64,000 nucleotides of DNA, from positions 1 through 64,000 of the forward strand of contig VAZV01000128.1 in assembly GCA_005884765.1 (NCBI GenBank), written 5' to 3'. Every line of letters begins with the position of its first letter. Positions within the stretch are counted from its first letter, which is position 1. Shown here one piece after another: positions 43,991-53,700 of this stretch. The notes below the pieces were generated by a model, which saw only the letters and a program-made list of their open reading frames with translations, was not told the origin of the DNA and did no database searches. The translations under genes were made by a program, and so were the position numbers. This DNA comes from Alphaproteobacteria bacterium. Its GTDB lineage: Bacteria; Pseudomonadota; Alphaproteobacteria; Rhizobiales; Xanthobacteraceae.

Positions 43991-45559
43991 TCAATACGCG
44001 TTTCTATGGCGCAGCACTTCGGCAAACGTTCGAAGCAGGATCAGCAAGTCGAGCCCAACGCTCCAGTTGTTGATGTACCAGAGATCGAAGTCGATGCGCT
44101 TCTTCATCAACTCGACTTGCTCCGTCCTGCCCCGAGCGCCTTGAATTTGCGCCCAACCGGTTATTCCGGGTTTGACGTGATGCCGGAATGCGTATTCCGA
44201 CAGCAATCTGCTGTAGTAGCCATCGTGAGCGAGCGCGTGCGGACGCGGACCGATCAAAGACATGTCGCCGAGCAGAACGTTGAATAGCTGCGGCAGCTCA
44301 TCGATACTGGTGGCTCGCAATATTGCGCCGAACCTGCTGACGCGTGGATCATGTTGTGTCGCTTGGATCACGTTGTTGCCGTCTTCCATCACCGTCATGG
44401 TGCGGAATTTGAAGATCAGGAACCGTTTGGCGTTGAACCCGCTCCGCTGTTGCCGGAAAAACACCGGCCCGGGCGAGTCGAGCTTGATTGCCAGCGCTGT
44501 CAGCAGCAACAGCGGCAACAGCAGCACCAGCGCGATTCCGGCGGTCGCGATGTCGAACACGCGCTTTGCGAATTGCTCGGATTTCGAAAGCGGTGCCCGC
44601 TGGATGCCGACTGCGAACGAACGACCGACCGAGAAGCTGGGGTTTACGATCAGATTGCGAACCTTCTGATCGGGCAAAAGCTGAACCGGCAGCGGTGAAC
44701 TGCGAAGCCTTTCGCGGACGAGCTCGATACTCCTTGTATCGTTCCAACAGAGCGCCAGAACGATTTCTTCGGCTTCGCGGTCACGGGCCAGCGCCAACGC
44801 CGCGTCCAGTGATTCCAGGATGCCCTTGTTGGCCGCCAACGACCAACTTCCGCATTTGGGGAACGCGACACGGGCCACTTCCGTCAATCCGAACCGGAGC
44901 AGTAGCTCCGTCTGACTGATGACCGCCAATTCGTCGCGCAGTCCAACCAAGACCACGCGGCGGCCCTGCACCCGACCCCGCCGCACAGCCGATGCCAGCG
45001 CCCCCTTCATGAGACTGCGCGAGGCGAACAGCAGCGGAAGCGCCACAAGGGTAAAGCAAATGATCGAGCCTCGCGAAAATTCGATGCCGATCCGGAACAG
45101 AAACGCCAACAGCGCCAGCAGAAGAGCGGTAAAGAACAGCTGCCAGACGATGCTCGACGTATTTCGTCGAACAGAGAAGATATCGGAGATCAGATAGAAA
45201 CCCGACGATCGTCCGATGAGCCCGTAAAGCAGCGCCGCGGTAAGTCCCGCCCCGACATGGAAGTTCAGATTCCACGGCACATGCGAGATGAACTGCTGGT
45301 AGCCGCCTGCTCCCAGCAAGCTTGCCAGCGTAATCGCGGCAGCATCGGCGGTGGCGAACAGGGCTCCGATAGCCGCGCAGGGAATCTGCAGCCTCTGGGC
45401 CGGCCGGGCTTGATCCAGCAGATCGCCGGCCTCGTCGTTCGCGGCATACTGCCTTGCAGTTTTTTCCCGTTGTCGTGCCGCCGACACTGCGCGTGGAGCC
45501 GTCGCGGCCTGATCATCCGAGGCGTCGCCCTGGAATTTTCGTTCAGCGAGAGGCACCAT
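43991..45559 (-). CDS. Polyprenyl glycosylphosphotransferase, second copy
   Basis: A 522-aa initiating sugar-phosphate transferase, paralog of the gene at 11311. ATG 45559 has GGAGG upstream. The N-terminal half has four or five membrane helices; the catalytic domain contains [58 protein letters not shown] and ITGWAQIQG, and ends RNAY. It stands first in a run of minus-strand genes with the fused glycosyltransferase 11 bases downstream, so it probably starts that operon. Confidence 0.93.
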   Translation of the reverse strand: MVPLAERKFQGDASDDQAATAPRAVSAARQREKTARQYAANDEAGDLLDQARPAQRLQIPCAAIGALFATADAAAITLASLLGAGGYQQFISHVPWNLNFHVGAGLTAALLYGLIGRSSGFYLISDIFSVRRNTSSIVWQLFFTALLLALLAFLFRIGIEFSRGSIICFTLVALPLLFASRSLMKGALASAVRRGRVQGRRVVLVGLRDELAVISQTELLLRFGLTEVARVAFPKCGSWSLAANKGILESLDAALALARDREAEEIVLALCWNDTRSIELVRERLRSSPLPVQLLPDQKVRNLIVNPSFSVGRSFAVGIQRAPLSKSEQFAKRVFDIATAGIALVLLLPLLLLTALAIKLDSPGPVFFRQQRSGFNAKRFLIFKFRTMTVMEDGNNVIQATQHDPRVSRFGAILRATSIDELPQLFNVLLGDMSLIGPRPHALAHDGYYSRLLSEYAFRHHVKPGITGWAQIQGARGRTEQVELMKKRIDFDLWYINNWSVGLDLLILLRTFAEVLRHRNAY

Positions 45560-45910
45560 GATCGCCTCCGCTGGTCCACAGAATTGATAGCTGACTGCTA
45601 CGTTTGCTTCGGGGTGAATCCTTTCGGGGTGAACCTTGATGACAACTCTTTCGGAATTCCAATTGAGTTTTCATGCGCGCATGGACCCATTCGTTATGTC
45701 TTCGCGGTTGCCCCCGATGCCCCTTCGCAGGTTGGAATGATGCTAAGAAAAAATTAATGGCCGAATTGGTGCGGCGCAACGACAAAGATTGTGCAGAGCA
45801 AAAGCTCGCGCAGTGTTGAACTGATTTGATGCATGATCGTCCGGTTGTATACAGGCGTGTCCCCCCGTCGCGGTTCCTAACAAGAATTAAAAATTCGGTG
45901 CTCACGTGAA
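45560..45910. promoter_or_regulatory. Divergent control region between EPS genes
   Basis: About 350 bp between the divergent sugar transferase (45559) and membrane protein (45911). It must hold promoters for both. AT-rich near 45745-45765 and 45880-45900. No boxes or operators could be assigned. Confidence 0.4.
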
Positions 45911-47326
45911 ATGGCAACGAGCGTTGACGATGGGAATTTTCCTTCTGTGGTTTCCGCCGGTTTCGATCGGATGCGCAAAGTTCCTTGCAGCGCTCATGAT
46001 ATTTTCGTGAACAAAACTCACAGCCTCATCCTGCAGTTTGGATTGCTCTTTGCGGTAATCGCTGCGACGCCGGTGCTCGCCATCAAACCGGGATGGCTTG
46101 GGCCGCAGTTGCTGACGCTGGTCGTCGCGTTGTTGCTGGTGCTGTTGCCGAGCGCGCCGGAAGCCGACGTTCAGCGCAGCCTTGAGATCACCAAGCCGCT
46201 TGCCGCCACGGCTCTGCTGCCGGCATTGTGGATGGCCGTGCAGATGATCCCGATCCCGCTCGGATCCATTGACCATCCGATTTGGCGCAGCGCCGCCGCG
46301 GCCGTCTCCGAATCACTGTCCGGCCATATCAGTATCGATCTCGGGTTTACGTTGAGAGCCCTGTTTGGATATTTGAGCCTGGCCGCACTGGCGTTCGTAA
46401 CGGCGGTCCTGACCAGAGACCGCGTACGCGCCGAGCGTCTCCTGTTCGGGATCTGTACGATCACCACGTTTGCCGCGATCGAGTTGACCCTGCTTAGCGA
46501 ATTGCCCGCTCTCAAATCTGCATATGCGCCACGCGACGTCGTCCGTCCTCTATTGGCGCTCGCCGCGTTTGGCTCGATTTTAAACGTTGCATTCGTCGTG
46601 CGCACCAACGAACGCTATAAGACGCGTGGGTCCCGGGAGCCGCATTCCCTGCACGAGCATATTGGCATGATGCTGGCCGGCATTGGCGGCGAAGTCATTT
46701 GCCTGATCGCCCTTGTCCATTTGGCGTCTCCTGACACGCTCCTGGCGGCTGCTTTTGGCGTGACGGCCTTTGGTCTCGTCGTGTTGATCCGCCGTCTCAA
46801 CTTCAGTCGCTGGACTGCTGCAACCGTTTGCACTGCAGTCGCCGTAGCATGCGCGGGCGGGGTCGCGTTGCGTTTTGCGGCAAATCCTGGCCTCAGTCCA
46901 CTGTTTCGGTTCGCGAATGTCGTCTCGACGGACGATGCCACGGCGGCGTTGCGCATGGTCTCAGATGCAACGTGGGCCGGCGCCGGCGTGGGTACCTACG
47001 GGGCGGTTGCCGCAATTTATCGCGATGCCACCGGCGCCCCCGGCGAGACCGCCATTAACACCGTGATGTTGCTGATCCTGGAATGGGGATACGTCGGGCT
47101 GCTCGCAACTATCGCCCTGCTCCTTCAACTCATCGCGACGTTGTTTCGAGGCGCATTGGCGCGAGGCAGGGATTCCTTCTACGCGGCCGGCGCTGCGGGC
47201 TGCCTTGTCACGGCCTCTTTCGAGGCCCTTTGCGATGCCAGCTTCACCGAGCTGGCGGTTCAGATGATGGCAGCAATCATTATCGGCCTGGGGCTTTCGC
47301 AGTCCATCGGCAGGCGTCCTGCCTGA
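45911..47326 (+). CDS. Polytopic membrane protein, possible O-antigen ligase/polymerase type
   Basis: A 471-aa protein with about 11 membrane helices and one large extracytoplasmic loop near residues 345-390 (RMVSDATWAGAGVGTYGAV...GAPGETAINT) whose layout recalls Wzy_C/O-antigen-ligase proteins. The conserved core motif is not clear enough to assert. It is followed by a phosphatase gene and a small secreted protein on the same strand. A role in EPS polymerisation or ligation is inferred from topology and location. Confidence 0.6.
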   Translation: MATSVDDGNFPSVVSAGFDRMRKVPCSAHDIFVNKTHSLILQFGLLFAVIAATPVLAIKPGWLGPQLLTLVVALLLVLLPSAPEADVQRSLEITKPLAATALLPALWMAVQMIPIPLGSIDHPIWRSAAAAVSESLSGHISIDLGFTLRALFGYLSLAALAFVTAVLTRDRVRAERLLFGICTITTFAAIELTLLSELPALKSAYAPRDVVRPLLALAAFGSILNVAFVVRTNERYKTRGSREPHSLHEHIGMMLAGIGGEVICLIALVHLASPDTLLAAAFGVTAFGLVVLIRRLNFSRWTAATVCTAVAVACAGGVALRFAANPGLSPLFRFANVVSTDDATAALRMVSDATWAGAGVGTYGAVAAIYRDATGAPGETAINTVMLLILEWGYVGLLATIALLLQLIATLFRGALARGRDSFYAAGAAGCLVTASFEALCDASFTELAVQMMAAIIIGLGLSQSIGRRPA

Positions 47327-47444
47327 GGTTCAACGACAGGTTCAGCTGAGCTAAAGTAAAGCTGCAAGGTAAACGTGAAACGCCAAGGATGTCGGGCCCG
47401 AGGCTTTTGAGCTCGTTCAGAGCATCAGAACATGGAGCTGTGAC

Positions 47445-48179
47445 ATGCGCGAATTCAAACCGAACCGCAGATTCAGACCGAAACTGCCTGACGGAATTTG
47501 CATTTTTGCGATCAGCGATATCCACGGTTGCGCACGTCAGCTTCAGGACGTATTCGCCGCAATCGACCTTCATCTGTCGCGCACGGCACCGGCGCGAGCC
47601 CTGCACGTTTTTCTCGGCGATTACATCGATCGCGGTCCAGCCTCGCGCCAAACTATCGACTTATTGATCGAGCGCAGCCGGACACACGAGTCCGTTTTTC
47701 TCAAGGGCAACCACGAAGCATTTCTACTGGAAGTGCTGCAGGACGCGAGCCGCCTTGAAGCATGGAGGGAGTTCGGCGGGTTTCAGACCTTGATGTCATA
47801 TGGGTTAGCGCCGTCAATGAGGCCGGATCGCGACGAACAATACGAACTTGTGCATGCGCTGCGGCATGGCATGCCGGAGCATCATCGGCGATTCTTCGAC
47901 AATCTGAAACTGAGCTTTTTGTGTGGAGACTTCTTTTTCGTCCATGCCGGCGTCAGACCCGGCGTCCCGCTGCCAAAGCAACGTGAAGAAGACTTGCTGT
48001 GGATCCGCGACGACTTTCTCCTGAGCGAGGAGGATTTCGGCAAGTTTGTCGTGCATGGCCACACGCCCGTTCCGAAACCTGATATTCGGTCGAACCGGAT
48101 CAACATCGACACTGGCGCCTACGCCACGGGCGTTCTAACCTTATTGACGATCCAGGGAGAACAGATGTTGACGATCTAG
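47445..48179 (+). CDS. PP2A/ApaH-like serine/threonine phosphatase (metallophosphoesterase)
   Basis: A 244-aa calcineurin-type phosphoesterase. Metal-binding motifs appear in the family order: ISDIHGC (DxH), LGDYIDRGPAS (GDxxDRG), LKGNHEAF (GNHE), VHAGVRPG and VHGHTPVP. A GGAG site lies upstream of the ATG. It is followed by the next gene after three bases. Such cytosolic enzymes remove phosphate from proteins; a link to the BY-kinase phosphotyrosines is speculative. Confidence 0.9.
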   Translation: MREFKPNRRFRPKLPDGICIFAISDIHGCARQLQDVFAAIDLHLSRTAPARALHVFLGDYIDRGPASRQTIDLLIERSRTHESVFLKGNHEAFLLEVLQDASRLEAWREFGGFQTLMSYGLAPSMRPDRDEQYELVHALRHGMPEHHRRFFDNLKLSFLCGDFFFVHAGVRPGVPLPKQREEDLLWIRDDFLLSEEDFGKFVVHGHTPVPKPDIRSNRINIDTGAYATGVLTLLTIQGEQMLTI

Positions 48180-48182
48180 CCA

Positions 48183-48854
48183 ATGCCGATGAAGTATCAC
48201 TCCACCTGGTTTAGGATCGCAACGTCGCAGGCGGCCGTGATCTTATGTTGGTTCTCGACAGTTACGATTTTCGCGGAGGCCACGACACCCCGAACGCCAG
48301 GTCTCACCGAAGCCCTCGCGGCGCGCGACACAAGGCCCGATGCGTGGCTTTTGGATCAGCCCGCAGCCGCCTCCTTGAGGGGGGATCTGCTCTCCGATAT
48401 TGCCTTTGCGCGTGCCGCACCCATCCTCAAATCGGGCAAGGCAGCGACGTCGTCAGAGATGAGGGAGGCGCAACAACTTGCCCTGACCTTGGCCCGGCGG
48501 TCGGTATTGCTGGCTCCACATTCGTCGCGCACGTGGCTGCTGATCGCGATACTTCAAGGACGCGAGTCTATCGGCGACCGCGGCGCTGGAGCGCTCAAGA
48601 TGTCGTATCTTACCTCGCCCGCCGCCGCCGACGTGGCCGCGGCGCGTCTCAGCACCTTCGCCGTCTCGGCCGCCATCGCCGATCCCGAACTGAAAGACCT
48701 GGCTCGCGGCGATATTCGTCTGATCCTGACCCGTCGTCCCGATATGAAGGACGCCATCGTCCGCGCCTATCGTCGCGGCTCAGCAGACGGAAAGACTTAC
48801 ATCCAGGAAGTCGTGCGACCGCTTGATCCGGAGTTCGCAGCTTCGCTTCAGTAA
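48183..48854 (+). CDS. Exported hypothetical protein in the EPS cluster
   Basis: A 223-aa protein with an N-terminal hydrophobic segment (ATSQAAVILCWFSTVTIFA) likely to act as signal peptide or anchor. The rest is helical (LALTLARRSVLLAPHSSRTWLLI, ending DPEFAASLQ), similar in feel to tetratricopeptide-like helical repeats. No family name is supported. It starts three bases after the phosphatase stop, so the two are probably translated together. Confidence 0.6.
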   Translation: MPMKYHSTWFRIATSQAAVILCWFSTVTIFAEATTPRTPGLTEALAARDTRPDAWLLDQPAAASLRGDLLSDIAFARAAPILKSGKAATSSEMREAQQLALTLARRSVLLAPHSSRTWLLIAILQGRESIGDRGAGALKMSYLTSPAAADVAAARLSTFAVSAAIADPELKDLARGDIRLILTRRPDMKDAIVRAYRRGSADGKTYIQEVVRPLDPEFAASLQ

Positions 48855-48906
48855 GAACTACACTGGTTTGACCGCTCCGATCAGGGGAGATGATCTTGCG
48901 GTATTG

Positions 48907-49134
48907 CTAACCCGCCAGCGGCAAGTTGTCCTTATCGGTCGCGGGGAATAATCCATGGTAGCGCCAAAACGCGACGGGACTGGTCTCGTTGCATTGCTCA
49001 CAAGTTAGCTCTTCCTGTGCAAGCAAGTAGCGTCCGCGTTTAAAGGTCTCCAGCGAGGAGGGTCTCTTACAATGCGGACAGGTCAATTTCAGATTTCGTT
49101 CGATCCACCGCAGCGCAAGATTCCGCAGAAACAT
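48907..49134 (-). CDS. Small zinc-ribbon protein
   Basis: A 75-aa protein with two CxxC pairs, CPHCKRP and CEQCNET, separated by about 25 residues: a typical zinc-ribbon spacing. A GGGGG-type site lies upstream of the ATG. It has no partner in its own direction. The zinc ribbon may bind nucleic acid or protein; function unknown. Confidence 0.6.
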   Translation of the reverse strand: MFLRNLALRWIERNLKLTCPHCKRPSSLETFKRGRYLLAQEELTCEQCNETSPVAFWRYHGLFPATDKDNLPLAG

Positions 49135-49404
49135 TACATCCCCCTTCCTGCCTCGCAGAACATCTTATGCCATCCGGTATTGGCTTGAAAATAAAGATGC
49201 CGCGACAAACTCCGAAATTTGTCGGCCGGACCAGAAAGGATCGTCCGCTCAGAGCAACCGGCCCACCACCCACGTGGACCGACGGAGCGCCTATCCGTCC
49301 CGAACTGGCACATCGACGATTGACTCAATCACCGCGGGAGGATTGGAATAGGTATGGGCCCAAGATGCTTATGTTCTTAACTTGATCATTTGAAGCGCTA
49401 AGAG

Positions 49405-50154
49405 ATGGACTACCTGCTGGGACTCGACCTGTCGCTGTACCGGGCGTTGAACCATTTTTGTGGTTCGAGCCCAGTGCTTGACCGCCTCGCCTCCGACAGT
49501 ACGTCTGTGATTGGCCCATTCTTTATGGGGATCGTCGGCGCGTTGTGGTTTTCGTCCGAGAAGGACACGACGCGTCGGCACCAAACTCTCATCATTATGT
49601 TGCTCGCGGTGGCGCTGTCGCTTGTCCTCAATCGCGTCTTGTCCACCTTCCTGCCATTTCGTTATCGACCCATGTTCAGCGTCGGAGCCAATGCGCCGGG
49701 CTTTGAGTGGCACGCAGATCTGGAGAACTGGAGTAGTTTCCCAAGCGATAACGCCACGTATCTTTTTGCGATTGCCGCCTGTTTCTGGCTGATATCCTGG
49801 CGGGCGGGTTTACTGTTTGCAGTATTTGCGGCGTACGTCGCCATATCGCGCGTCTATTTAGGAATACACTATCCGAGCGACATCTTGGCCGGCGCCATGC
49901 TCGGCGTCACCGTGGCTTTTGCGGTTAATAGCGAAATCGTGGGGAAGCTTGTCGCCGGACGTGTTCTCGTTCTGGAATCGCGATATCGAACGTACTTTTA
50001 TTGTCTATTTTTTATCGCGCTCGCCGAGGTGTCGGGCGGATTTCAAGTCACTCGGCACGTTGGCGTCGCCATTGTGCATCTCTTTGTGCCGTACGGCGAC
50101 ACACGGCATCATAGCAACCCGCGGCCCATCAGTTCGCTCCCCAATGCGCGCTAG
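49405..50154 (+). CDS. PAP2-family phosphatase (undecaprenyl-pyrophosphatase-like)
   Basis: A 249-aa membrane protein with the three PAP2 active-site motifs: RYRPMF (a short form of KxxxxxxRP), SFPSDNA (PSGH-like, with Asn for His) and SRVYLGIHYPSDILAG (SRxxxxxHxxxD). About six helices. Family members remove a phosphate from lipid pyrophosphates such as undecaprenyl-PP, which would recycle the carrier released in EPS assembly. The second motif lacks the usual His (SDN), so substrate or rate may differ. Confidence 0.85.
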   Translation: MDYLLGLDLSLYRALNHFCGSSPVLDRLASDSTSVIGPFFMGIVGALWFSSEKDTTRRHQTLIIMLLAVALSLVLNRVLSTFLPFRYRPMFSVGANAPGFEWHADLENWSSFPSDNATYLFAIAACFWLISWRAGLLFAVFAAYVAISRVYLGIHYPSDILAGAMLGVTVAFAVNSEIVGKLVAGRVLVLESRYRTYFYCLFFIALAEVSGGFQVTRHVGVAIVHLFVPYGDTRHHSNPRPISSLPNAR

Positions 50155-50270
50155 AAGACATCGTATCAATTCGAGCTGAAGGCGTTGGGTAGGAGGGCTA
50201 GCGATGGTGCCCGGAGGGCGGTAGGCTAAACGCAATGCGGCATAACCGTTGATTCAAAATGGAGGGACGC

Positions 50271-51215
50271 ATGGGGGAGCTGACGCCGGAAACGATTACA
50301 GACGCGGTGCTTGATCAGATGGCGATGACGCCTGATCCGCGGATGAGGGAAGTGATGGCATCCGCGGTGAAGCACTTGCATGCCTTTGCCCGAGAGGTGA
50401 ACCTGACCCCGGCGGAATGGATCAAGGGCATAGAATTCATGACCGCGGTCGGCAAAATCTGTACGCCCGCGCGGCAGGAATGCATTCTGCTTTCGGATAC
50501 CCTTGGCCTGTCGGCTCTCGTCAACGGCCTGCACGACAATACGGCGGTCGAAGAAGGCACCCATACAAGCTTGCTCGGCCCGTTCTACCGCGAGGCTTCG
50601 CCAAGCCTGTCGGCGGGCAGCCACATCGCCAGGACCGTGAAGCCCGGAAGCGAGTGCGTACTCTACGGCCGTGTGAGCGACGTCAATGGCAAGCCGCTCG
50701 CCAACGCGACCGTTTCGATCTGGCAAACCGGCGCCGACGGCCTCTACGACATTCAGGAAAATGCCGCTTCAACCGACTATCGCGGCGTGTTCACCACGGA
50801 TGCGGATGGTGTCTATGTGCTGCGGACGGTCAAACCGATCGGGTACTCGATTCCGATGGATGGCCCCGTGGGCGCCATGGTCAGGGCACAAGGGCGTCAT
50901 GGCATGAGGCCAGCCCATATTCACTTCCTCGTCGGTGCACCCGGTTACCGTGAATTGGTGACGGCTCTCTACCTGCGCGACGATCCGTATATTGCGGACG
51001 ACGTCGTATTCGGCCCGTCGGGTGACCTCGCCGTCGAAATCGAGACCAACGATCCGAGCTGTCCCATCAAGGGACTGCCGAGCATCCGCTTCGACATGCG
51101 GCTGTCGCGCGAAGGAGCGGCCGACAAGACCAGCGGACGCGTCGGCTCCGATCCGGCCGCGATTTTGAAGCCGACGGCAAGGACCGGGCAATCGCCCGCA
51201 TCGGCCGCCGGCTAG
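50271..51215 (+). CDS. Intradiol ring-cleavage dioxygenase (catechol/hydroxyquinol 1,2-dioxygenase type)
   Basis: A 314-aa enzyme from ATG 50271, which has GGAGGG upstream. The N-terminal helical domain (about 1-100) is followed by the catalytic jelly-roll with DVNGKPLANATVSIWQTG. The four iron ligands are visible: Tyr in DGLYDIQ (about 159), Tyr in IGYSIPMDGPVG (about 192) and two His in RPAHIHFLV (about 216 and 218). It opens hydroxylated aromatic rings with O2. The neighbouring ABC importer may bring in an aromatic or its acid products. Confidence 0.9.
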   Translation: MGELTPETITDAVLDQMAMTPDPRMREVMASAVKHLHAFAREVNLTPAEWIKGIEFMTAVGKICTPARQECILLSDTLGLSALVNGLHDNTAVEEGTHTSLLGPFYREASPSLSAGSHIARTVKPGSECVLYGRVSDVNGKPLANATVSIWQTGADGLYDIQENAASTDYRGVFTTDADGVYVLRTVKPIGYSIPMDGPVGAMVRAQGRHGMRPAHIHFLVGAPGYRELVTALYLRDDPYIADDVVFGPSGDLAVEIETNDPSCPIKGLPSIRFDMRLSREGAADKTSGRVGSDPAAILKPTARTGQSPASAAG

Positions 51216-51453
51216 CGTGGCGGACTTGATGCCCGCATCGGCCTCGCCGGAGGTTAACCGCACCAACGTTAAGCCCCAAAACCATCCTAGAGTCCTATTG
51301 TGGCTTGTGGCCGGTCTGCCTTTAGTTCTAACGTTCCTATAAGGGCGCTTAAGACCTGGACACCAGTTTCGACGCGGCACCGTACTGTCGGCAATCCGGC
51401 GAAGAACCCGGACGCGGGCAGGCAATCAAAAAAGAGACGTAAGGGGAGAATCA

Positions 51454-52698
51454 ATGAAACGCAGGACGCTTTTCGGCGGAGTGATCGCCGTTGCCATGGT
51501 CGGGCTGACTTCTGGCGTGGTCGCTCAACAGCCGCCGATCAAAATCGGCATGAGCATGCCGCAAACCGGCGGCCTCGCCGGCGGCGGCAAGGCCTCGCTG
51601 CTCGGCATCGAGATCTGGCGGGACGATGTCAACGCCAAGGGGGGCCTGCTGGGCCGCAAAGTCGAACTTGTCGTCTATGACGACAAGTCGAGCGCTTCAG
51701 AGACGCCTGCGATCTATTCGAAGCTGCTGGATGTCGACAAGGTCGATCTCCTGTTCGCCCCCTATGCGACCGTGCCGACGGCGCCGCTCATGCCGATGGT
51801 CAAGCAGCGCGGCCTGTTGCTGATGGGGAACTTCTCGTTTCAGGTCAACAGCAAAGTCCAGCACGACATGTGGTTCAACAATGCGCCGTGGGGGCCGCCG
51901 GACAGCTGGCCGGATTCGTTCCTCGATATCGCCCAGAAGGCCGGCGCCAAGAGTGTTGCGTTTCTGTCAGCCGACCAGGAATTCGCCCAGAATCTGGTGG
52001 TGATCGCGCGCGAGGTCGCAAAGAAGCGCAACATGCCGATTGTCTTCGATCAGGCCTATCCGCCAAACACGGTGGAATTCTCAAGCATCGTTCGCGCGCT
52101 GAAGGCGGCAAAACCCGACGTGGTTTATGTTTCGTCGTACCCGCCGGATTCGGCTGGCATCCTGCGCGCCGTCAACGAGGTTGGGATCGGCGACAACGTC
52201 AAGGTTTTTGGCGGCGGCATGGTCGGCCTGCAATTCGGCGCGGTGATGGAGAATATGGGCTCGCTGCTCAATGGCGTCGTCAACTACAACTCATGGCTCC
52301 CGGAACCGAAAATGTATTACGAGGGCACCAAGGAGTTCTTCGACAAATATACAAAGCGCGCGGTGGAAGCCAAGGTCGATCCGCTCGGCTACTATCTTGC
52401 GCCGTTCGGCTACGCCAGCGGCCAGCTCGTCGAGGCGGCGGTCAAGGCGGTCGGGTCGCTCGACCAGAAGGCGATGGCAAAATATCTGCATGAGCATGAG
52501 ATGCAGACCATCGTCGGCCCGATGACCTTTGGGCCCGACGGCGAGCGCAAGGAAAACGCGGTGCTGCAGGCCCAATTCCGCGGCATCACGGACAAGAACA
52601 TCGAGCAGTTCCGCTCTTCGGGCAAGCAGGTGATCCTGTTCCCGGAGAAATTGAAATCTGGCGATCTGGTCACTCCGTTTGAAGCCGCGCGGAACTAG
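51454..52698 (+). CDS. ABC transporter solute-binding protein (LivK family)
   Basis: A 414-aa periplasmic binding protein with a signal peptide (VIAVAMVGLTSGVVAQ) and the Peripla_BP_6 start PPIKIGMSMPQTGGLAGGG. GGGGAGAAT precedes the ATG. It is the first gene of an operon with two permeases and two ATPases. Given the dioxygenase just upstream, an aromatic or aromatic-derived carboxylate is more likely than an amino acid as ligand, but this is inferred. Confidence 0.92.
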   Translation: MKRRTLFGGVIAVAMVGLTSGVVAQQPPIKIGMSMPQTGGLAGGGKASLLGIEIWRDDVNAKGGLLGRKVELVVYDDKSSASETPAIYSKLLDVDKVDLLFAPYATVPTAPLMPMVKQRGLLLMGNFSFQVNSKVQHDMWFNNAPWGPPDSWPDSFLDIAQKAGAKSVAFLSADQEFAQNLVVIAREVAKKRNMPIVFDQAYPPNTVEFSSIVRALKAAKPDVVYVSSYPPDSAGILRAVNEVGIGDNVKVFGGGMVGLQFGAVMENMGSLLNGVVNYNSWLPEPKMYYEGTKEFFDKYTKRAVEAKVDPLGYYLAPFGYASGQLVEAAVKAVGSLDQKAMAKYLHEHEMQTIVGPMTFGPDGERKENAVLQAQFRGITDKNIEQFRSSGKQVILFPEKLKSGDLVTPFEAARN

Positions 52699-52818
52699 CA
52701 GCTTCGAGGCCATCGCGTGGCTGCCCGGGGTCAGTGCAAACAATCCCGGGCAGGGAGTTGAATAGCCGGCAGCCACCGATCGGGAAGGCGGGCCCAAGCC
52801 GGTCAAGGGGGACCTCAA

Positions 52819-53700
52819 TTGTTTTCAATGGACCTGCTGCTCGATGCGGTGGTGACCGGCGTGCTGCTTGGCTGTTTCTATGCTGCGGTCAGTCTCGGAT
52901 TGTCCGTCGCGTTCGGTCTGCTTGACGTTCCCCACGTCGCGCATCCGGCCTTCCTGGTGCTGGCGTCCTACGCGGTGTTCTTCCTCAACGAGCGTTATGG
53001 GGTTGATCCTCTGCTGGCCGGGCTCCTGATCACGCCGTTATTCTTTCTGTTCGGCCTCGCCGCCTATCGCCTCTATTACGAGACCTTTGAAAGGCGGGGC
53101 AGCGACGCCGGCGTCCGCGGCATTGCATTCTTTTTCGGCATCGCATTCATCATCGAAGTTCTGATCATCCTGCAATTCGGTGTGGATCAGCGCTCGGTCA
53201 CGGCGACCTATGTCGGCAAGGCCTGGCGGATCGCCGATACGCGGATTCCGTTCCGGCTGCTGGTCGCGTTCGCCGTCGCCGCTGCGCTGACGATCCTGCT
53301 GACGCTGTACCTGTCGCGAACGTTCATGGGACGCGCGATCCGCGCGGTCGCACAAGATCAGGAGGCGCTGCGGTTGATGGGCGTCAACCCGATCCGGATC
53401 AAGCAATGGGCGTTCGGTATTGCAACCGCCGTGCTCGGGATCGCCGGCGCCTTGCTCATTATCGTCGCTCCCGTCGAGCCGACGCTCGACCGCACCTATA
53501 TCGGGCGGACATTCTGTGTCGTGGTCATGGCGGGGCTCGGCAGCATGACCGGCACGCTCGTCGCCGCCATCATCCTCGGCGTCGCCGAAACGATCGTCCT
53601 GACGCTGTTCGGCGCCTCCTGGGCGCCGGCCATTTCGTTCGCGATGCTGCTCGGCGTTCTCGCCGTCCGGCCGCAGGGCCTGTTCGGCAGGCGATCATGA
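52819..53700 (+). CDS. ABC transporter permease, LivH family
   Basis: A 293-aa inner-membrane permease with about eight helices. It has GLSVAFGLLDVPHVAHPAF near the start and the loop GRAIRAVAQDQEALRLMGVN (EAA-like loop contacting the ATPases). The TTG at 52819 lies eight bases after AAGGGGGA, and is preferred over an ATG three codons later. It overlaps the next permease by an ATGA. Confidence 0.92.
   Translation: MFSMDLLLDAVVTGVLLGCFYAAVSLGLSVAFGLLDVPHVAHPAFLVLASYAVFFLNERYGVDPLLAGLLITPLFFLFGLAAYRLYYETFERRGSDAGVRGIAFFFGIAFIIEVLIILQFGVDQRSVTATYVGKAWRIADTRIPFRLLVAFAVAAALTILLTLYLSRTFMGRAIRAVAQDQEALRLMGVNPIRIKQWAFGIATAVLGIAGALLIIVAPVEPTLDRTYIGRTFCVVVMAGLGSMTGTLVAAIILGVAETIVLTLFGASWAPAISFAMLLGVLAVRPQGLFGRRS

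Noticed and set aside
43254..44144. 296-codon plus-strand frame over the fused glycosyltransferase
   Set aside because: Antisense to a certain two-domain protein; no motif.
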